Below are positions 1-6,776 of a DNA stretch of 64,000 nt, one piece after another. The translations under genes were made by a program, and so were the position numbers. A model generated the notes under the pieces. It searched no databases. It saw nothing but the letters and a program-made list of their open reading frames with translations, and was not told the DNA's origin. The DNA lies in the NCBI RefSeq assembly GCF_000716435.1, contig NZ_JNWO01000027.1:68781-132780 (forward strand). The letters run 5' to 3'. The stretch is from Streptomyces xylophagus (GTDB taxonomy: Bacteria; Actinomycetota; Actinomycetes; Streptomycetales; Streptomycetaceae). How positions within the stretch are numbered: the stretch's first letter is position 1; the number at the start of each line of letters is the position of its first letter.

Positions 1-63
1 CGGATGAGGCTGAAGCACGCCCACGAGGCGCCATTCGAGGACGAACGGGCGGACAATGGCTAG
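1..63 (+). CDS. Possible 3' end of a gene cut by the window start
   Basis: The first frame is open from base 1 to a TAG at 61-63 and encodes 20 residues ending DERADNG. Most third codon positions are G or C, as in real genes here, but 20 codons are too few to prove coding. No function can be assigned. It would lie just upstream of, and in the same direction as, the SnoaL-like gene. Confidence 0.3.
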   Translation, partial: RMRLKHAHEAPFEDERADNG

Positions 64-111
64 CAGAAGCCCCATATCGCCGAAGCAACAGCTGAGAGGC
101 GGCGATCAACC

Positions 112-507
112 ATGGCTGACCACCCGCACGCACTCCTCGTCCGCAAGGGCTACGACGCCTTCGTCCGCGGGGACATGGACACCCTGCGCGGACTGATGTC
201 CTCGGACGTCACGCACCACGTCCCCGGCACGCACCCGTTGTCCGGTGACTTCAAGGGCCAGGACGCGGCCATCGACATGTACGGGCAGCTCTTCGCGCAG
301 ACGAACGGCACCCTGCACGTCGACCTCCGCACCGTCCTGGTCGACGGCCGAGGCCACGCGGTCACGCTCCACCAGGTCACGGCCGAGCGCGACGGCAAGC
401 GCATCGACGAAACCGGAGGCATCGTCTTCCGCATCCTCGGCGACAAGATCACGGACCTGGACGAGTGCGTCGAGGACATCGACAAATCGAACGAGTTCTG
501 GTCCTAG
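112..507 (+). CDS. SnoaL-like / NTF2-fold protein
   Basis: A 131-residue single-domain protein of the SnoaL-like polyketide cyclase / ketosteroid-isomerase superfamily. The N-terminal helix (LVRKGYDAFVRGDMDTLRG) is followed by the conserved D-V-T-H-H-V segment around residues 32-37, then a P-L-S-G-D-F-K-G stretch and the beta strands of the cone-shaped fold. The ATG at 112 follows a GAGAGGCGG stretch. Family members range from enzymes to ligand-binding proteins, so the substrate cannot be read from the sequence. There is no signal peptide, so it should be cytoplasmic. The family call is secure and the role unknown. Confidence 0.85.
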   Translation: MADHPHALLVRKGYDAFVRGDMDTLRGLMSSDVTHHVPGTHPLSGDFKGQDAAIDMYGQLFAQTNGTLHVDLRTVLVDGRGHAVTLHQVTAERDGKRIDETGGIVFRILGDKITDLDECVEDIDKSNEFWS

Positions 508-595
508 GGTCCTGGCGTCAGGGGTTCCCAGGGTCCTGGTCCCAGGGTCCTGGTCGCGCCCCGACTCGCCCCGACTCGCTCCGACTCGCCCCGAA

Positions 596-970
596 CTAAG
601 GCTTCCGCAAAGCCCGTTGGGCCGCGAACAGAGCCACCACAGCCCCCACGGCTCCTACGACCGCCAGCCCGCCGGCACCGGCATCGGCGCCGGCGGCCCG
701 GAAGCCGCGCGTCGAACGCCAGGACAGCACCGACCACCGTGACTGCGCGGACAGCACGGACCCCGTACTCAGCCACGACCCGGCCGAGACCATCGACAGG
801 GCCGAGCCCATCGACCCGACCGACAGCGCGCTCCCGATCGACCCGACGGACAGGGCCGACCCGACGGACCCGATGGACAGCACGGACCCCACCGAGCCGA
901 TCGACAGCACGGAGTCGTGCGACCACAGGGACAGCACGGAGACGGAGGGCGTGGCGCCGGGTTCAGTCAT
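596..970 (-). CDS. Ser-triplet repeat protein with C-terminal membrane anchor
   Basis: A 124-residue protein with three parts. A short head (MTEPGATPSVSVLSLWSHDS) leads into about 55 residues in which Ser falls at nearly every third position, in nine-residue units such as SVLSIGSVG, SALSVGSIG and SALSVGSMG that degrade towards SWLSTGSVL and SAQSRWSVL. After a linker comes one membrane helix (AGGLAVVGAVGAVVALFAAQ) and a basic tail. This periodicity suggests a small beta-solenoid with one flat Ser/Gly face, held in the membrane by the C-terminal helix. I recall similar uncharacterised proteins in other Streptomyces; the function is unknown. The ATG at 970 is preceded by AGGATGG; a further upstream start at 1039 would add 23 residues without repeats. 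Confidence 0.75.
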   Translation of the reverse strand: MTEPGATPSVSVLSLWSHDSVLSIGSVGSVLSIGSVGSALSVGSIGSALSVGSMGSALSMVSAGSWLSTGSVLSAQSRWSVLSWRSTRGFRAAGADAGAGGLAVVGAVGAVVALFAAQRALRKP

Positions 971-1072
971 GAATCCATCCTGCCCATCAACGGCGGGAAT
1001 CGCGACACCGGCGCACGAGTTGAGCCCGGGGCTCTCCAACTGCCCTTGCCGGGAAGGGCAGTAGCAGGGATT

Positions 1073-1489
1073 TCAGAGCTGATGCCACCACGGCACGCCG
1101 AGATCGCCGATCATGATGTTCTTGGCCCTCGCAATGATCTTGTCGTCGAGGGCGGAGACAAGGGCGCGCAGTTCGCGTGCACTCTTCGTGGGCAGAGCGT
1201 GCAGAACCGCTTCGAGGTGATCGCGGAAGTACGCCACGTCACAACAGCCGGGGATGCCGCACCGGATCGCGGTCACCGGGTCCGCGATCAGCCTGAGCGG
1301 GCCGTGGGCGAGGGCCTTCCAGTGCCAGAACGCATCCGCTGTTTCGCCGGGCGGGAAGCGGGAGCGTTCGAGTCGGCGCAGATCGGCCGCGCAGGAGCCT
1401 GACAGGCGGTCGATGCACGGGTGGCGTCGTCGACTCCCGTGCCGGAGGGGGAGTTCGCCCCGCAGGGCGGACGGGCGCCTACGCGGCAC
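1073..1489 (-). CDS. Hypothetical protein with a CGxPGCC cysteine cluster
   Basis: Up to 138 residues; the true start is unclear because no good ribosome site is visible. The coding-like part is the C-terminal half: a hydrophobic stretch, then C-G-I-P-G-C-C-D-V-A-Y-F-R-D-H-L, a leucine-rich helix ending in SARELRALVSALDDKI, and a tail ending PWWHQL. The three clustered Cys residues could hold a metal. I have a general impression of similar proteins near integrated elements in Streptomyces, and this one sits about 850 bases from the 3' end of tRNA-Val, but no integrase or attachment duplication is seen. It may be a remnant. Confidence 0.5.
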   Translation of the reverse strand: MPRRRPSALRGELPLRHGSRRRHPCIDRLSGSCAADLRRLERSRFPPGETADAFWHWKALAHGPLRLIADPVTAIRCGIPGCCDVAYFRDHLEAVLHALPTKSARELRALVSALDDKIIARAKNIMIGDLGVPWWHQL

Positions 1490-1566
1490 TGCCCTTTCGG
1501 TTGTAGGTCATGAGGGCAAGGTACAGAACCGCGCATCAGGCAGCCACCGACTTGATCCTCCGTACG

Positions 1567-2319
1567 ATGCCGCGCATGACCGGAAGCGTCGTGCTGTGGG
1601 ACTTCGACGGGACCTTGGCGTTCCGGGACGGCATGTGGCGTGGGTGCCTCGTCGAGGCGTTGAGCGAGGTCGCGCCCGGGCTCGGTGTAGTCGGTGCCGA
1701 TGTGCGGCCCGGGCTGCGCGACGGCTTTCCCTGGCATCGGCCCGAGACCGGGCATCCCGAGCTGGGCTCCCCCGACGCCTGGTGGGACGCGCTTCAACCG
1801 CTCTTCGTGAAGGCGTACGTCGACGCGGGCGTCGACGCCCGGCTCGCCGCCCGCGCCGCGCGGGGCGTACGGACCCACTACACCGACGCGAGCCGCTGGA
1901 CCGTCTTCCCCGACAGTGTCGCCGCACTGGAGGAACTCGCCGCGGCCGGCTGGCTCCATGTCATCGTCAGTAACCATGTGCCGGAGCTCGACGGTCTGCT
2001 GCACGATCTCGGGCTCGGCGGACACTTCACGGCTGTCGTCAACTCCTCGCTCGTCGGCTGGGAGAAGCCGCACCGGCGGATCTTCGAGGTGGCGTTGGAG
2101 CGGGCCGGATATCCCGAGCGGGTCTGGATGGTCGGCGACAACCCGGTGGCCGATGTCGCCGGCGCCCGGGCCGTCGGAATCCCCGGCATCCTCATCCGCG
2201 CGGGACATGACGACGGGCTGCGACCGGCCGTACGGCGCGTCCTCGACGGGGATGTGGACTCCATGGGGACTTCGAGCACGGGAAGAGGCCTCCCGGAGAT
2301 CTCTCCGGAAGGCCTCTGA
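1567..2319 (+). CDS. HAD-superfamily hydrolase
   Basis: A 250-residue HAD phosphatase-like protein. Motif I is DFDGTL near the N-terminus; a helical cap follows; motif II is the S/T after V-I-V-S-N-H; motif III is the Lys in G-W-E-K-P-H; motif IV is GDNPVADVAGA. The family uses the first Asp of motif I as nucleophile to hydrolyse phosphate esters, and the substrate here is unknown. The ATG at 1567 is in phase with a second ATG at 1576; the reading frame is open further upstream but that part looks non-coding. The last codons lie inside a terminator-like hairpin. Confidence 0.85.
   Translation: MPRMTGSVVLWDFDGTLAFRDGMWRGCLVEALSEVAPGLGVVGADVRPGLRDGFPWHRPETGHPELGSPDAWWDALQPLFVKAYVDAGVDARLAARAARGVRTHYTDASRWTVFPDSVAALEELAAAGWLHVIVSNHVPELDGLLHDLGLGGHFTAVVNSSLVGWEKPHRRIFEVALERAGYPERVWMVGDNPVADVAGARAVGIPGILIRAGHDDGLRPAVRRVLDGDVDSMGTSSTGRGLPEISPEGL
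2284..2317. terminator. Bidirectional hairpin between the HAD gene and tRNA-Val
   Basis: Two 16-base arms (2284-2299 and 2302-2317) pair with one mismatch and a tiny loop. The hairpin overlaps the end of the HAD coding sequence and lies just past the 3' end of the leftward tRNA-Val gene, so it could terminate both. Confidence 0.6.
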
Positions 2320-2333
2320 CCTGCTGCTTATCC

Positions 2334-2408
2334 TGGTGGGCGCGGACGGTTTCGAACCGCCGACATTCGCCTTGTAAGGGCGACGCTCTACCCCTGAGCT
2401 ACGCGCCC
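2334..2408 (-). tRNA. tRNA-Val (anticodon UAC)
   Basis: On the minus strand the 75-base sequence folds as a full cloverleaf. The acceptor stem is GGGCGCG/CGCGCCC, the D arm GCTCAGGGGTAGAGC, and the anticodon loop CTTACAA gives UAC. The T arm GGCGGTTCGAAACCGTC carries TTCGA, and A-CCA is encoded in the DNA at 2334-2337. tRNA 3' ends are common integration sites in actinomycetes, but no second copy of this 3' end was seen within the window. Confidence 0.95.
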
Positions 2409-2479
2409 AGGACGAGTCGACAGCCTACATTGCCGGGGGGCCTGTCCTGCAAACCCGTATCGCCACGGAAGAAGGTCAA

Positions 2480-2528
2480 GGGGGAGGTCAGGGGAACGTC
2501 GAGGGGAAGGTCAGGGCACTGTCGGGGG
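2480..2528 (+). other. Phased G-run tract (possible G-quadruplex)
   Basis: Five G runs of three to five bases (starting at 2480, 2491, 2503, 2513 and 2524) are separated by 6-8 bases, within loosely repeated GGTCA-GGGGAA units. They lie in the 238-base leader between tRNA-Val and the DUF4097 lipoprotein gene. The loops are a little long for a stable quadruplex, so this is only suggestive. Confidence 0.35.
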
Positions 2529-2578
2529 TTTACCCCACCCCCGGTCCGGGAGCGCACCGGATGCCCCCGCGGACCGCC

Positions 2579-2600
2579 GCTCCCTACGGTCGTAGGGAGC
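2579..2600. promoter_or_regulatory. Perfect 22-bp inverted repeat, likely operator
   Basis: A 10-base arm GCTCCCTACG, a GT spacer and its exact reverse complement end 46 bases before the GTG start of the DUF4097 lipoprotein gene. There is no T run, so a protein-binding site (two-component or other dimeric regulator) is likelier than a terminator. TACGGT inside it could also serve as a -10 element. Confidence 0.55.
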
Positions 2601-2646
2601 CGTAGGAGTCACCGGGACTCCGCGTCCGTCCCAGGGGGAAATCACC

Positions 2647-3444
2647 GTGACCCGCACCCGAACCCGTGGCCGCACCCGCGCCACCCGCGCCCTCACCGCG
2701 ACCACCGCCCTCGCCCTGCTTCTCCTCGGCGCCACCGCCTGCGGGACCGCCTCCGCCGGTGACGACAAGCATCCCGATCACCGCGCCTTCGCGCTGCCCG
2801 GCCGTACTCTCACGATCGACTCCGACGACTCGGCGCTCGAGATCGTCGCCGCGGACTCGAACCCGGCCGGGAAGATCGAGGTCACCCGGTGGTGGCAGGG
2901 AAGCGTGGCGATCGGTTCGGATCCCAAGGTGACCTGGGCGATGGACGGCGACCGGCTGAAGCTGCGGATGAAGTGTTCCGGTGTGATCGCCGACTGTTCG
3001 GTCAAGCACCGGATCGAGGTGCCGCGCGGGGTCGCCGTCAAGGTGGAGGACGGGGACGGGAGCGTGCGGGCGCGGGGGTTCACGGACGCGCTGAGTGTGC
3101 GTACGCACGACGGGTCCGTGCACGTGACCGACTCCACCGGGCCGCTGACGCTGCACAGCGGGGACGGGTCCGTGCACGCCGAGGTGTCGTCCCGGCAGGT
3201 GCACGCGACCACCGGTGACGGGTCCGTGCACCTCGAACTCGGCGCCGTACCGGACCTGGTGGAGTCCCGCAGCGGCGACGGGTCCGTGACGATCGCGTTG
3301 CCCAAGGGGGCGGCCAAGTACCGCGTGACGACCAAGACCGGGGACGGAGGGGTGGATGTGTCCGTGCCTCGGGACTCGTCGAGTTCTCATGTGGTGACCG
3401 CCCACACGGGCGACGGGAAAGTCACGGTGCGGAACGCGAACTGA
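2647..3444 (+). CDS. DUF4097-type beta-repeat lipoprotein
   Basis: A 265-residue secreted lipoprotein. An Arg/Thr-rich n-region and hydrophobic core lead to a lipobox ending G-A-T-A-C (Cys about residue 36). The mature part is a DUF4097/DUF4098-like right-handed beta-solenoid whose rungs carry the motif GDGSV or HDGSV about every 18-20 residues (from V-E-D-G-D-G-S-V to H-T-G-D-G-K-V). The GTG at 2647 has a strong AGGGGGA site. Proteins of this class, including LiaG-like ones, sit at the cell surface and are often linked to envelope-stress responses; the exact role is unknown. The perfect 22-bp palindrome upstream suggests dedicated control. Confidence 0.88.
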   Translation: MTRTRTRGRTRATRALTATTALALLLLGATACGTASAGDDKHPDHRAFALPGRTLTIDSDDSALEIVAADSNPAGKIEVTRWWQGSVAIGSDPKVTWAMDGDRLKLRMKCSGVIADCSVKHRIEVPRGVAVKVEDGDGSVRARGFTDALSVRTHDGSVHVTDSTGPLTLHSGDGSVHAEVSSRQVHATTGDGSVHLELGAVPDLVESRSGDGSVTIALPKGAAKYRVTTKTGDGGVDVSVPRDSSSSHVVTAHTGDGKVTVRNAN

Positions 3445-3515
3445 CCGGCCCGTGTGTTCGTCCTCTACCGGTGGGAGAATGACAGCGGTCAGGACGAAAG
3501 ACACGGGAGAGGGAT

Positions 3516-4925
3516 GTGACGGCGACACCAGCGCAGCCGTATTCGCCGCTCACACGGCCCCGGCGCGGTTCCGCCGCCGAGCGTGCCCGTACGACCAGGG
3601 CCGTTCTCGACACCCTCACGGTGATGGGCCTCCCGCTGCTCGTCGGTGTGCTCGCGCTGCCCGCCGCGTTCGCGGGCGGTGGCACCCGGCGCTGGTTCGG
3701 CGGGCGGGCGGACAGCCAGCGGGCCGAGGCGCAGGCGGCGAAGGACGCGGCGGCTGCCGCGTTCTACGAGCTGGACACCGCCCAGCGGGATCTGCGGATC
3801 TCGATAGACACCATCACCGCGGTCGACGACTCGCCGGCCGCCCGGCGCGCAGTGACCGACTTCGAGGCGCTGGGCCGGCGCATCGACGAGGCGAGCGGGC
3901 GGTACATCAACGCCGTCGACGCGCACGACCTCGACCGCGATGACCTGGAGGCCGCCGCCGCGAACCGCGCCCGTACCGAACTGACCGCCGCCAAGGACCA
4001 GTTGGGCCAGGTCAAGCAGGAGCTGGACCGGTTCGAGAGCGGGCTCGGGCCGCTGCTCGGCAAGGCGGAGACCCAGCTGGCCCGGCTGGCACCGGCCGTC
4101 GAGCGGGCCCGGCAGGCACTGCTCGCCGCCAGCAACGCCCTGGACGCCGTACGGGCATCGGGGCTGCGGGCCGACGCGCTCGCCGCCCGGCTCGCCGCGC
4201 TCGGCCCCGAGCTGACGAAGCTGAACCAGGGCGCCGGGCAGCACGGCGTACCGCAGACGTTGGAGCGGGCGACGCAGGTCGCCCGGGAGGCGGAGGCCAT
4301 CAGGGCCGAGGCCGACGGGCTGCCCGAGCGGGCCGCCGAGATCGACCACCGGCTGGTGTCGTTGCGGACCCGCGCCCAGGCGCTGACCACCCGCGCCGGC
4401 CAGGTCGACCCGGTGCTGAGCGAGCTGCGGCGGCGCTTCTCCGCCGCCTGCTGGCAGGACCTCCAGCACGTCCCGGACCAGGCCGGCGAGAACGTACGGC
4501 AGGCCGAGGCGAAGCTGAAGGAGGCGCAGGCGGCCCGGGACGCGCAGCGCTGGCCGGACGCCACGTCACTGCTGTCGACCGTACGGGCGCTGCTGAACAC
4601 CACCGACGAGGCCGTGTCGGCCGCGGGTGACCGGCTGCGCCGACTGAACGCCGTACAGAAGGACCCCCAGCAGGAGATCGACCGCACCCGCTTCGCGATC
4701 CGCGACGCCCAACGCCTCGCGATGACGGGCCGCACCACCCCCGAACCGCGCCACGCCCGCCCCCTCGACGACGCCGTCGCCCGCCTCGACCGCGCGATCA
4801 CCACGCTGGAGGGCCGCCACCCCGACTACTGGCACTTCCTGACGGAGACGGAGGCCGTACGGCAGTCCGTGGCGCGGGTGGTCGGCCAGATCCGCGAGGA
4901 GCGCGGGACCGCCGCCGGGCACTGA
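3516..4925 (+). CDS. Membrane-anchored coiled-coil protein
   Basis: A 469-residue protein with one membrane helix near residues 35-55 (LTVMGLPLLVGVLALPAAFA) followed by about 380 residues of Ala/Arg/Glu-rich heptads that should form long coiled coils. No Walker, protease or kinase motif is visible. One Cys near residue 310 sits in A-C-W-Q-D-L-Q-H. The GTG at 3516 is preceded by GGGAGAGGG. It lies 71 bases after the DUF4097 lipoprotein gene, so the two may be co-transcribed. It is widespread as a hypothetical in Streptomyces; a structural or envelope-organising role is only a guess. Confidence 0.85.
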   Translation: MTATPAQPYSPLTRPRRGSAAERARTTRAVLDTLTVMGLPLLVGVLALPAAFAGGGTRRWFGGRADSQRAEAQAAKDAAAAAFYELDTAQRDLRISIDTITAVDDSPAARRAVTDFEALGRRIDEASGRYINAVDAHDLDRDDLEAAAANRARTELTAAKDQLGQVKQELDRFESGLGPLLGKAETQLARLAPAVERARQALLAASNALDAVRASGLRADALAARLAALGPELTKLNQGAGQHGVPQTLERATQVAREAEAIRAEADGLPERAAEIDHRLVSLRTRAQALTTRAGQVDPVLSELRRRFSAACWQDLQHVPDQAGENVRQAEAKLKEAQAARDAQRWPDATSLLSTVRALLNTTDEAVSAAGDRLRRLNAVQKDPQQEIDRTRFAIRDAQRLAMTGRTTPEPRHARPLDDAVARLDRAITTLEGRHPDYWHFLTETEAVRQSVARVVGQIREERGTAAGH

Positions 4926-5231
4926 GGTCGTCCGAGCGCGACTGCCAGTACCTCCCGCAGTGGTGTCGGCGGACTCCCGCAGGAGACGGGGTCGTCGTGC
5001 AGGGCGGACACGGTGTTGTTCTCGGTCCGCGTCGGTATGGTGGTCAGCCACAACTTGCCGTCAACTCGGCTGCTGTAGAGGCCAGTTGGGGTCGGGGCCG
5101 AGTGTACGGTGTCCGCCGCGCGGGGTCACTGCGAGGTCGTCCGGGGCGCGCGGATCGGTCGATCGCCGGCACGGTACGGTGTGCGGCAGTCGATCGCCCG
5201 TTCTGCGATCGCTGACCACCAAGGGGGTTTC
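4926..5231. other. 306-base gap before the esterase gene
   Basis: No clear gene. A leftward frame from a TTG at 5053 encodes about 44 residues beginning M-W-L-T-T-I-P-T-R-T-E-N-N-T with G/C-rich third positions, then runs antisense into the coiled-coil gene; there is no obvious ribosome site, so I give it little weight. The right part contains several GATCG-type short palindromes (GGTCGATCG, GTCGATCGCC, TGCGATCGC) and ends in the AAGGGGG ribosome site of the next gene, so its promoter is probably here. Confidence 0.3.
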
Positions 5232-6575
5232 ATGATTCACCGCCGCCCGCGCCACCGTCGCAGACTGATCGCCATATCGGTCGGTTCGGCGGGTGCGCTG
5301 GCCGTCCTGCTGGGTGTGGGACTGACCTCGGCGATGGCCTCCGGGTCGTCGTCCGCCACGCCTGCGCCCACCGCGTCCTCGTCCGCCCCGACCACGCCCT
5401 GGGCGCCCGAGAACGACGAGAAGCCGCTGGGCAACCAGAAGACCGTACACCCGAAGACGCTCGCGGCCGGCCGCACGGCCTCGGCCGCTCTGCAGCTCAA
5501 GATCCCCGCACCGAGCGGGAAGTACAGCGTGGGCATGGTCGGCCTGCACCTCGTCGACAAGTCCCGTCCGGATCCGTATGTGTCCGGCAGCACGTCCCGC
5601 GAGCTCATGGTCTCGCTCTGGTATCCGGCCAAGTCCACGTCCGGGCACTACCAGGCGCCGTGGATGCCGTCGATCTCCGGCGCCCACTTCCTCGCCTCGC
5701 GCGGGCTGTCGCCGCAGCTGGTGACCCTGCCGGCCACGGCGGGTCATGTTCTCGCCCCGGTGAACACCGCGCTCGGCAAGCTGCCCGTCCTGCTCTACTC
5801 GACCGGGCTGCACTCGGACCGTGCGACGGGCACCGCGCTCGTCCAGGATCTCGCCAGCCGCGGCTACCTCGTCGTCACCGTCGACCACACGCATGACGCC
5901 AACGAGGTGCAGTTCCCCGGCAACCGGCTCGAGGTCAACAAGATGCCGGCGGGCACGCACTCCTCCGACACGCTCAAGGTGCGCGCGGCCGACATCAAGT
6001 TCGTCATCAACCAGCTCAAGACGCTCAGCACGGGCGGCAACCCGGACGCCGGCCACGCCACGCTCCCCACCGGGCTGGCGAAGGACGTCGACATGACGAA
6101 GATCGGGATGTTCGGCTGGTCGCTGGGCGGCGCGGCGGTCGACACCGCCATGCAGCTCGACAGCCGTATCGCCGCCGGTGCCAACCTGGACGGCCAGTTC
6201 TTCGGGACGGCGCCGAGCAAGGACCTGAAGCGCCCCTTCATGCTCTTCAGCTCAGGCACCCACAACCGCAACAACGACGCGTCGTGGCGCACGCTGTGGT
6301 CGCACCTGAAGGGATACAAGGTCGACATCAAGCTCAAGGGCGCGGCGCACCTGTCCTTCAGCGACAACGAGTGGATGGTGACCCAGGAGGCGCGCCTGCT
6401 CGGGCTCTCCCAGGCGCAGCTCCAGCAGCAGTACGGCACGATCGACCCGACCCGCGCGATCGCGGTCCAACGCGTCTATCTCGCGGCCTTCTTCGACCAG
6501 GAGCTGCTCAAGAAGCACAGCACCCTGCTCGACGGGACCAGCAGCAAGTACCCGGAGATCTCGTTCGTCCCCTGA
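5232..6575 (+). CDS. Secreted PAF-acetylhydrolase-like alpha/beta hydrolase
   Basis: A 447-residue protein of the platelet-activating-factor acetylhydrolase isoform II-like family. An Arg-rich n-region and hydrophobic core (residues 12-36) form a signal peptide, followed by a Ser/Thr/Pro linker. The nucleophile elbow is G-W-S-L-G (Ser297), with G-M-F before it as in the family. A strand ending T-G-L-H near residue 194 supplies the oxyanion side, and G-A-A-H-L-S-F near residue 375 is the likely catalytic His. It should hydrolyse short-chain or lipid esters outside the cell. The ATG at 5232 has an AAGGGGG site. The gene stands alone, with a strong terminator after it. Confidence 0.88.
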   Translation: MIHRRPRHRRRLIAISVGSAGALAVLLGVGLTSAMASGSSSATPAPTASSSAPTTPWAPENDEKPLGNQKTVHPKTLAAGRTASAALQLKIPAPSGKYSVGMVGLHLVDKSRPDPYVSGSTSRELMVSLWYPAKSTSGHYQAPWMPSISGAHFLASRGLSPQLVTLPATAGHVLAPVNTALGKLPVLLYSTGLHSDRATGTALVQDLASRGYLVVTVDHTHDANEVQFPGNRLEVNKMPAGTHSSDTLKVRAADIKFVINQLKTLSTGGNPDAGHATLPTGLAKDVDMTKIGMFGWSLGGAAVDTAMQLDSRIAAGANLDGQFFGTAPSKDLKRPFMLFSSGTHNRNNDASWRTLWSHLKGYKVDIKLKGAAHLSFSDNEWMVTQEARLLGLSQAQLQQQYGTIDPTRAIAVQRVYLAAFFDQELLKKHSTLLDGTSSKYPEISFVP

Positions 6576-6597
6576 CCGGACGACCGATCGGACATCC

Positions 6598-6630
6598 GAA
6601 GGGCGGTTCCCGTTCACGGGTCCGCCCTTC
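6598..6630 (+). terminator. Terminator of the esterase gene
   Basis: Arms GAAGGGCGG (6598-6606) and CCGCCCTTC (6622-6630) pair perfectly, and the bases between them form an inner CCCGT/ACGGG stem. It starts 22 bases after the esterase stop codon. Confidence 0.8.
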
Positions 6631-6747
6631 GACGTGTCGGGAGTGGTGCCCCAGCACCTCCCGGCCGCCCAGTGGCCCGTTCACACGTACGACACTGGGG
6701 TGATTGTGTGATGGTAATGTGACGGCGCCAGGGCGCAAGGCTAGAAC

Positions 6748-6763
6748 GTTCGACTTATCGAAC
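6748..6763. promoter_or_regulatory. Inverted repeat upstream of the pgs cluster
   Basis: GTTCGA-CTTA-TCGAAC is a perfect 6-4-6 inverted repeat, with the palindrome GAACGTTC overlapping its left edge, 13 bases before the first possible start of the HAMP-type gene. It looks like an operator for the whole rightward run. Confidence 0.45.
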
Positions 6764-6776
6764 AATCGGGCGCCCG

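Noticed and set aside
620..970. Short tandem DNA repeats considered as a CRISPR array
   Set aside because: The period is nine codons with degenerate third positions inside one open frame, with no spacers; it is protein repeat coding DNA.
1073..2408. Remnant of an element integrated at tRNA-Val
   Set aside because: The Cys-cluster protein is suggestive, but there is no integrase, excisionase or duplicated tRNA 3' end in the window.
3040..3440. GGGTCCGTGCACG-type repeats considered as intergenic or CRISPR repeats
   Set aside because: They fall in phase inside the DUF4097 lipoprotein gene and encode its DGSV rungs.
4826..5053. Leftward small frame starting M-W-L-T-T-I-P-T-R-T
   Set aside because: The first 25 codons look coding by third-position bias, but it starts with TTG, lacks a ribosome site and runs antisense into a real gene. 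Kept only as a note in the gap entry.
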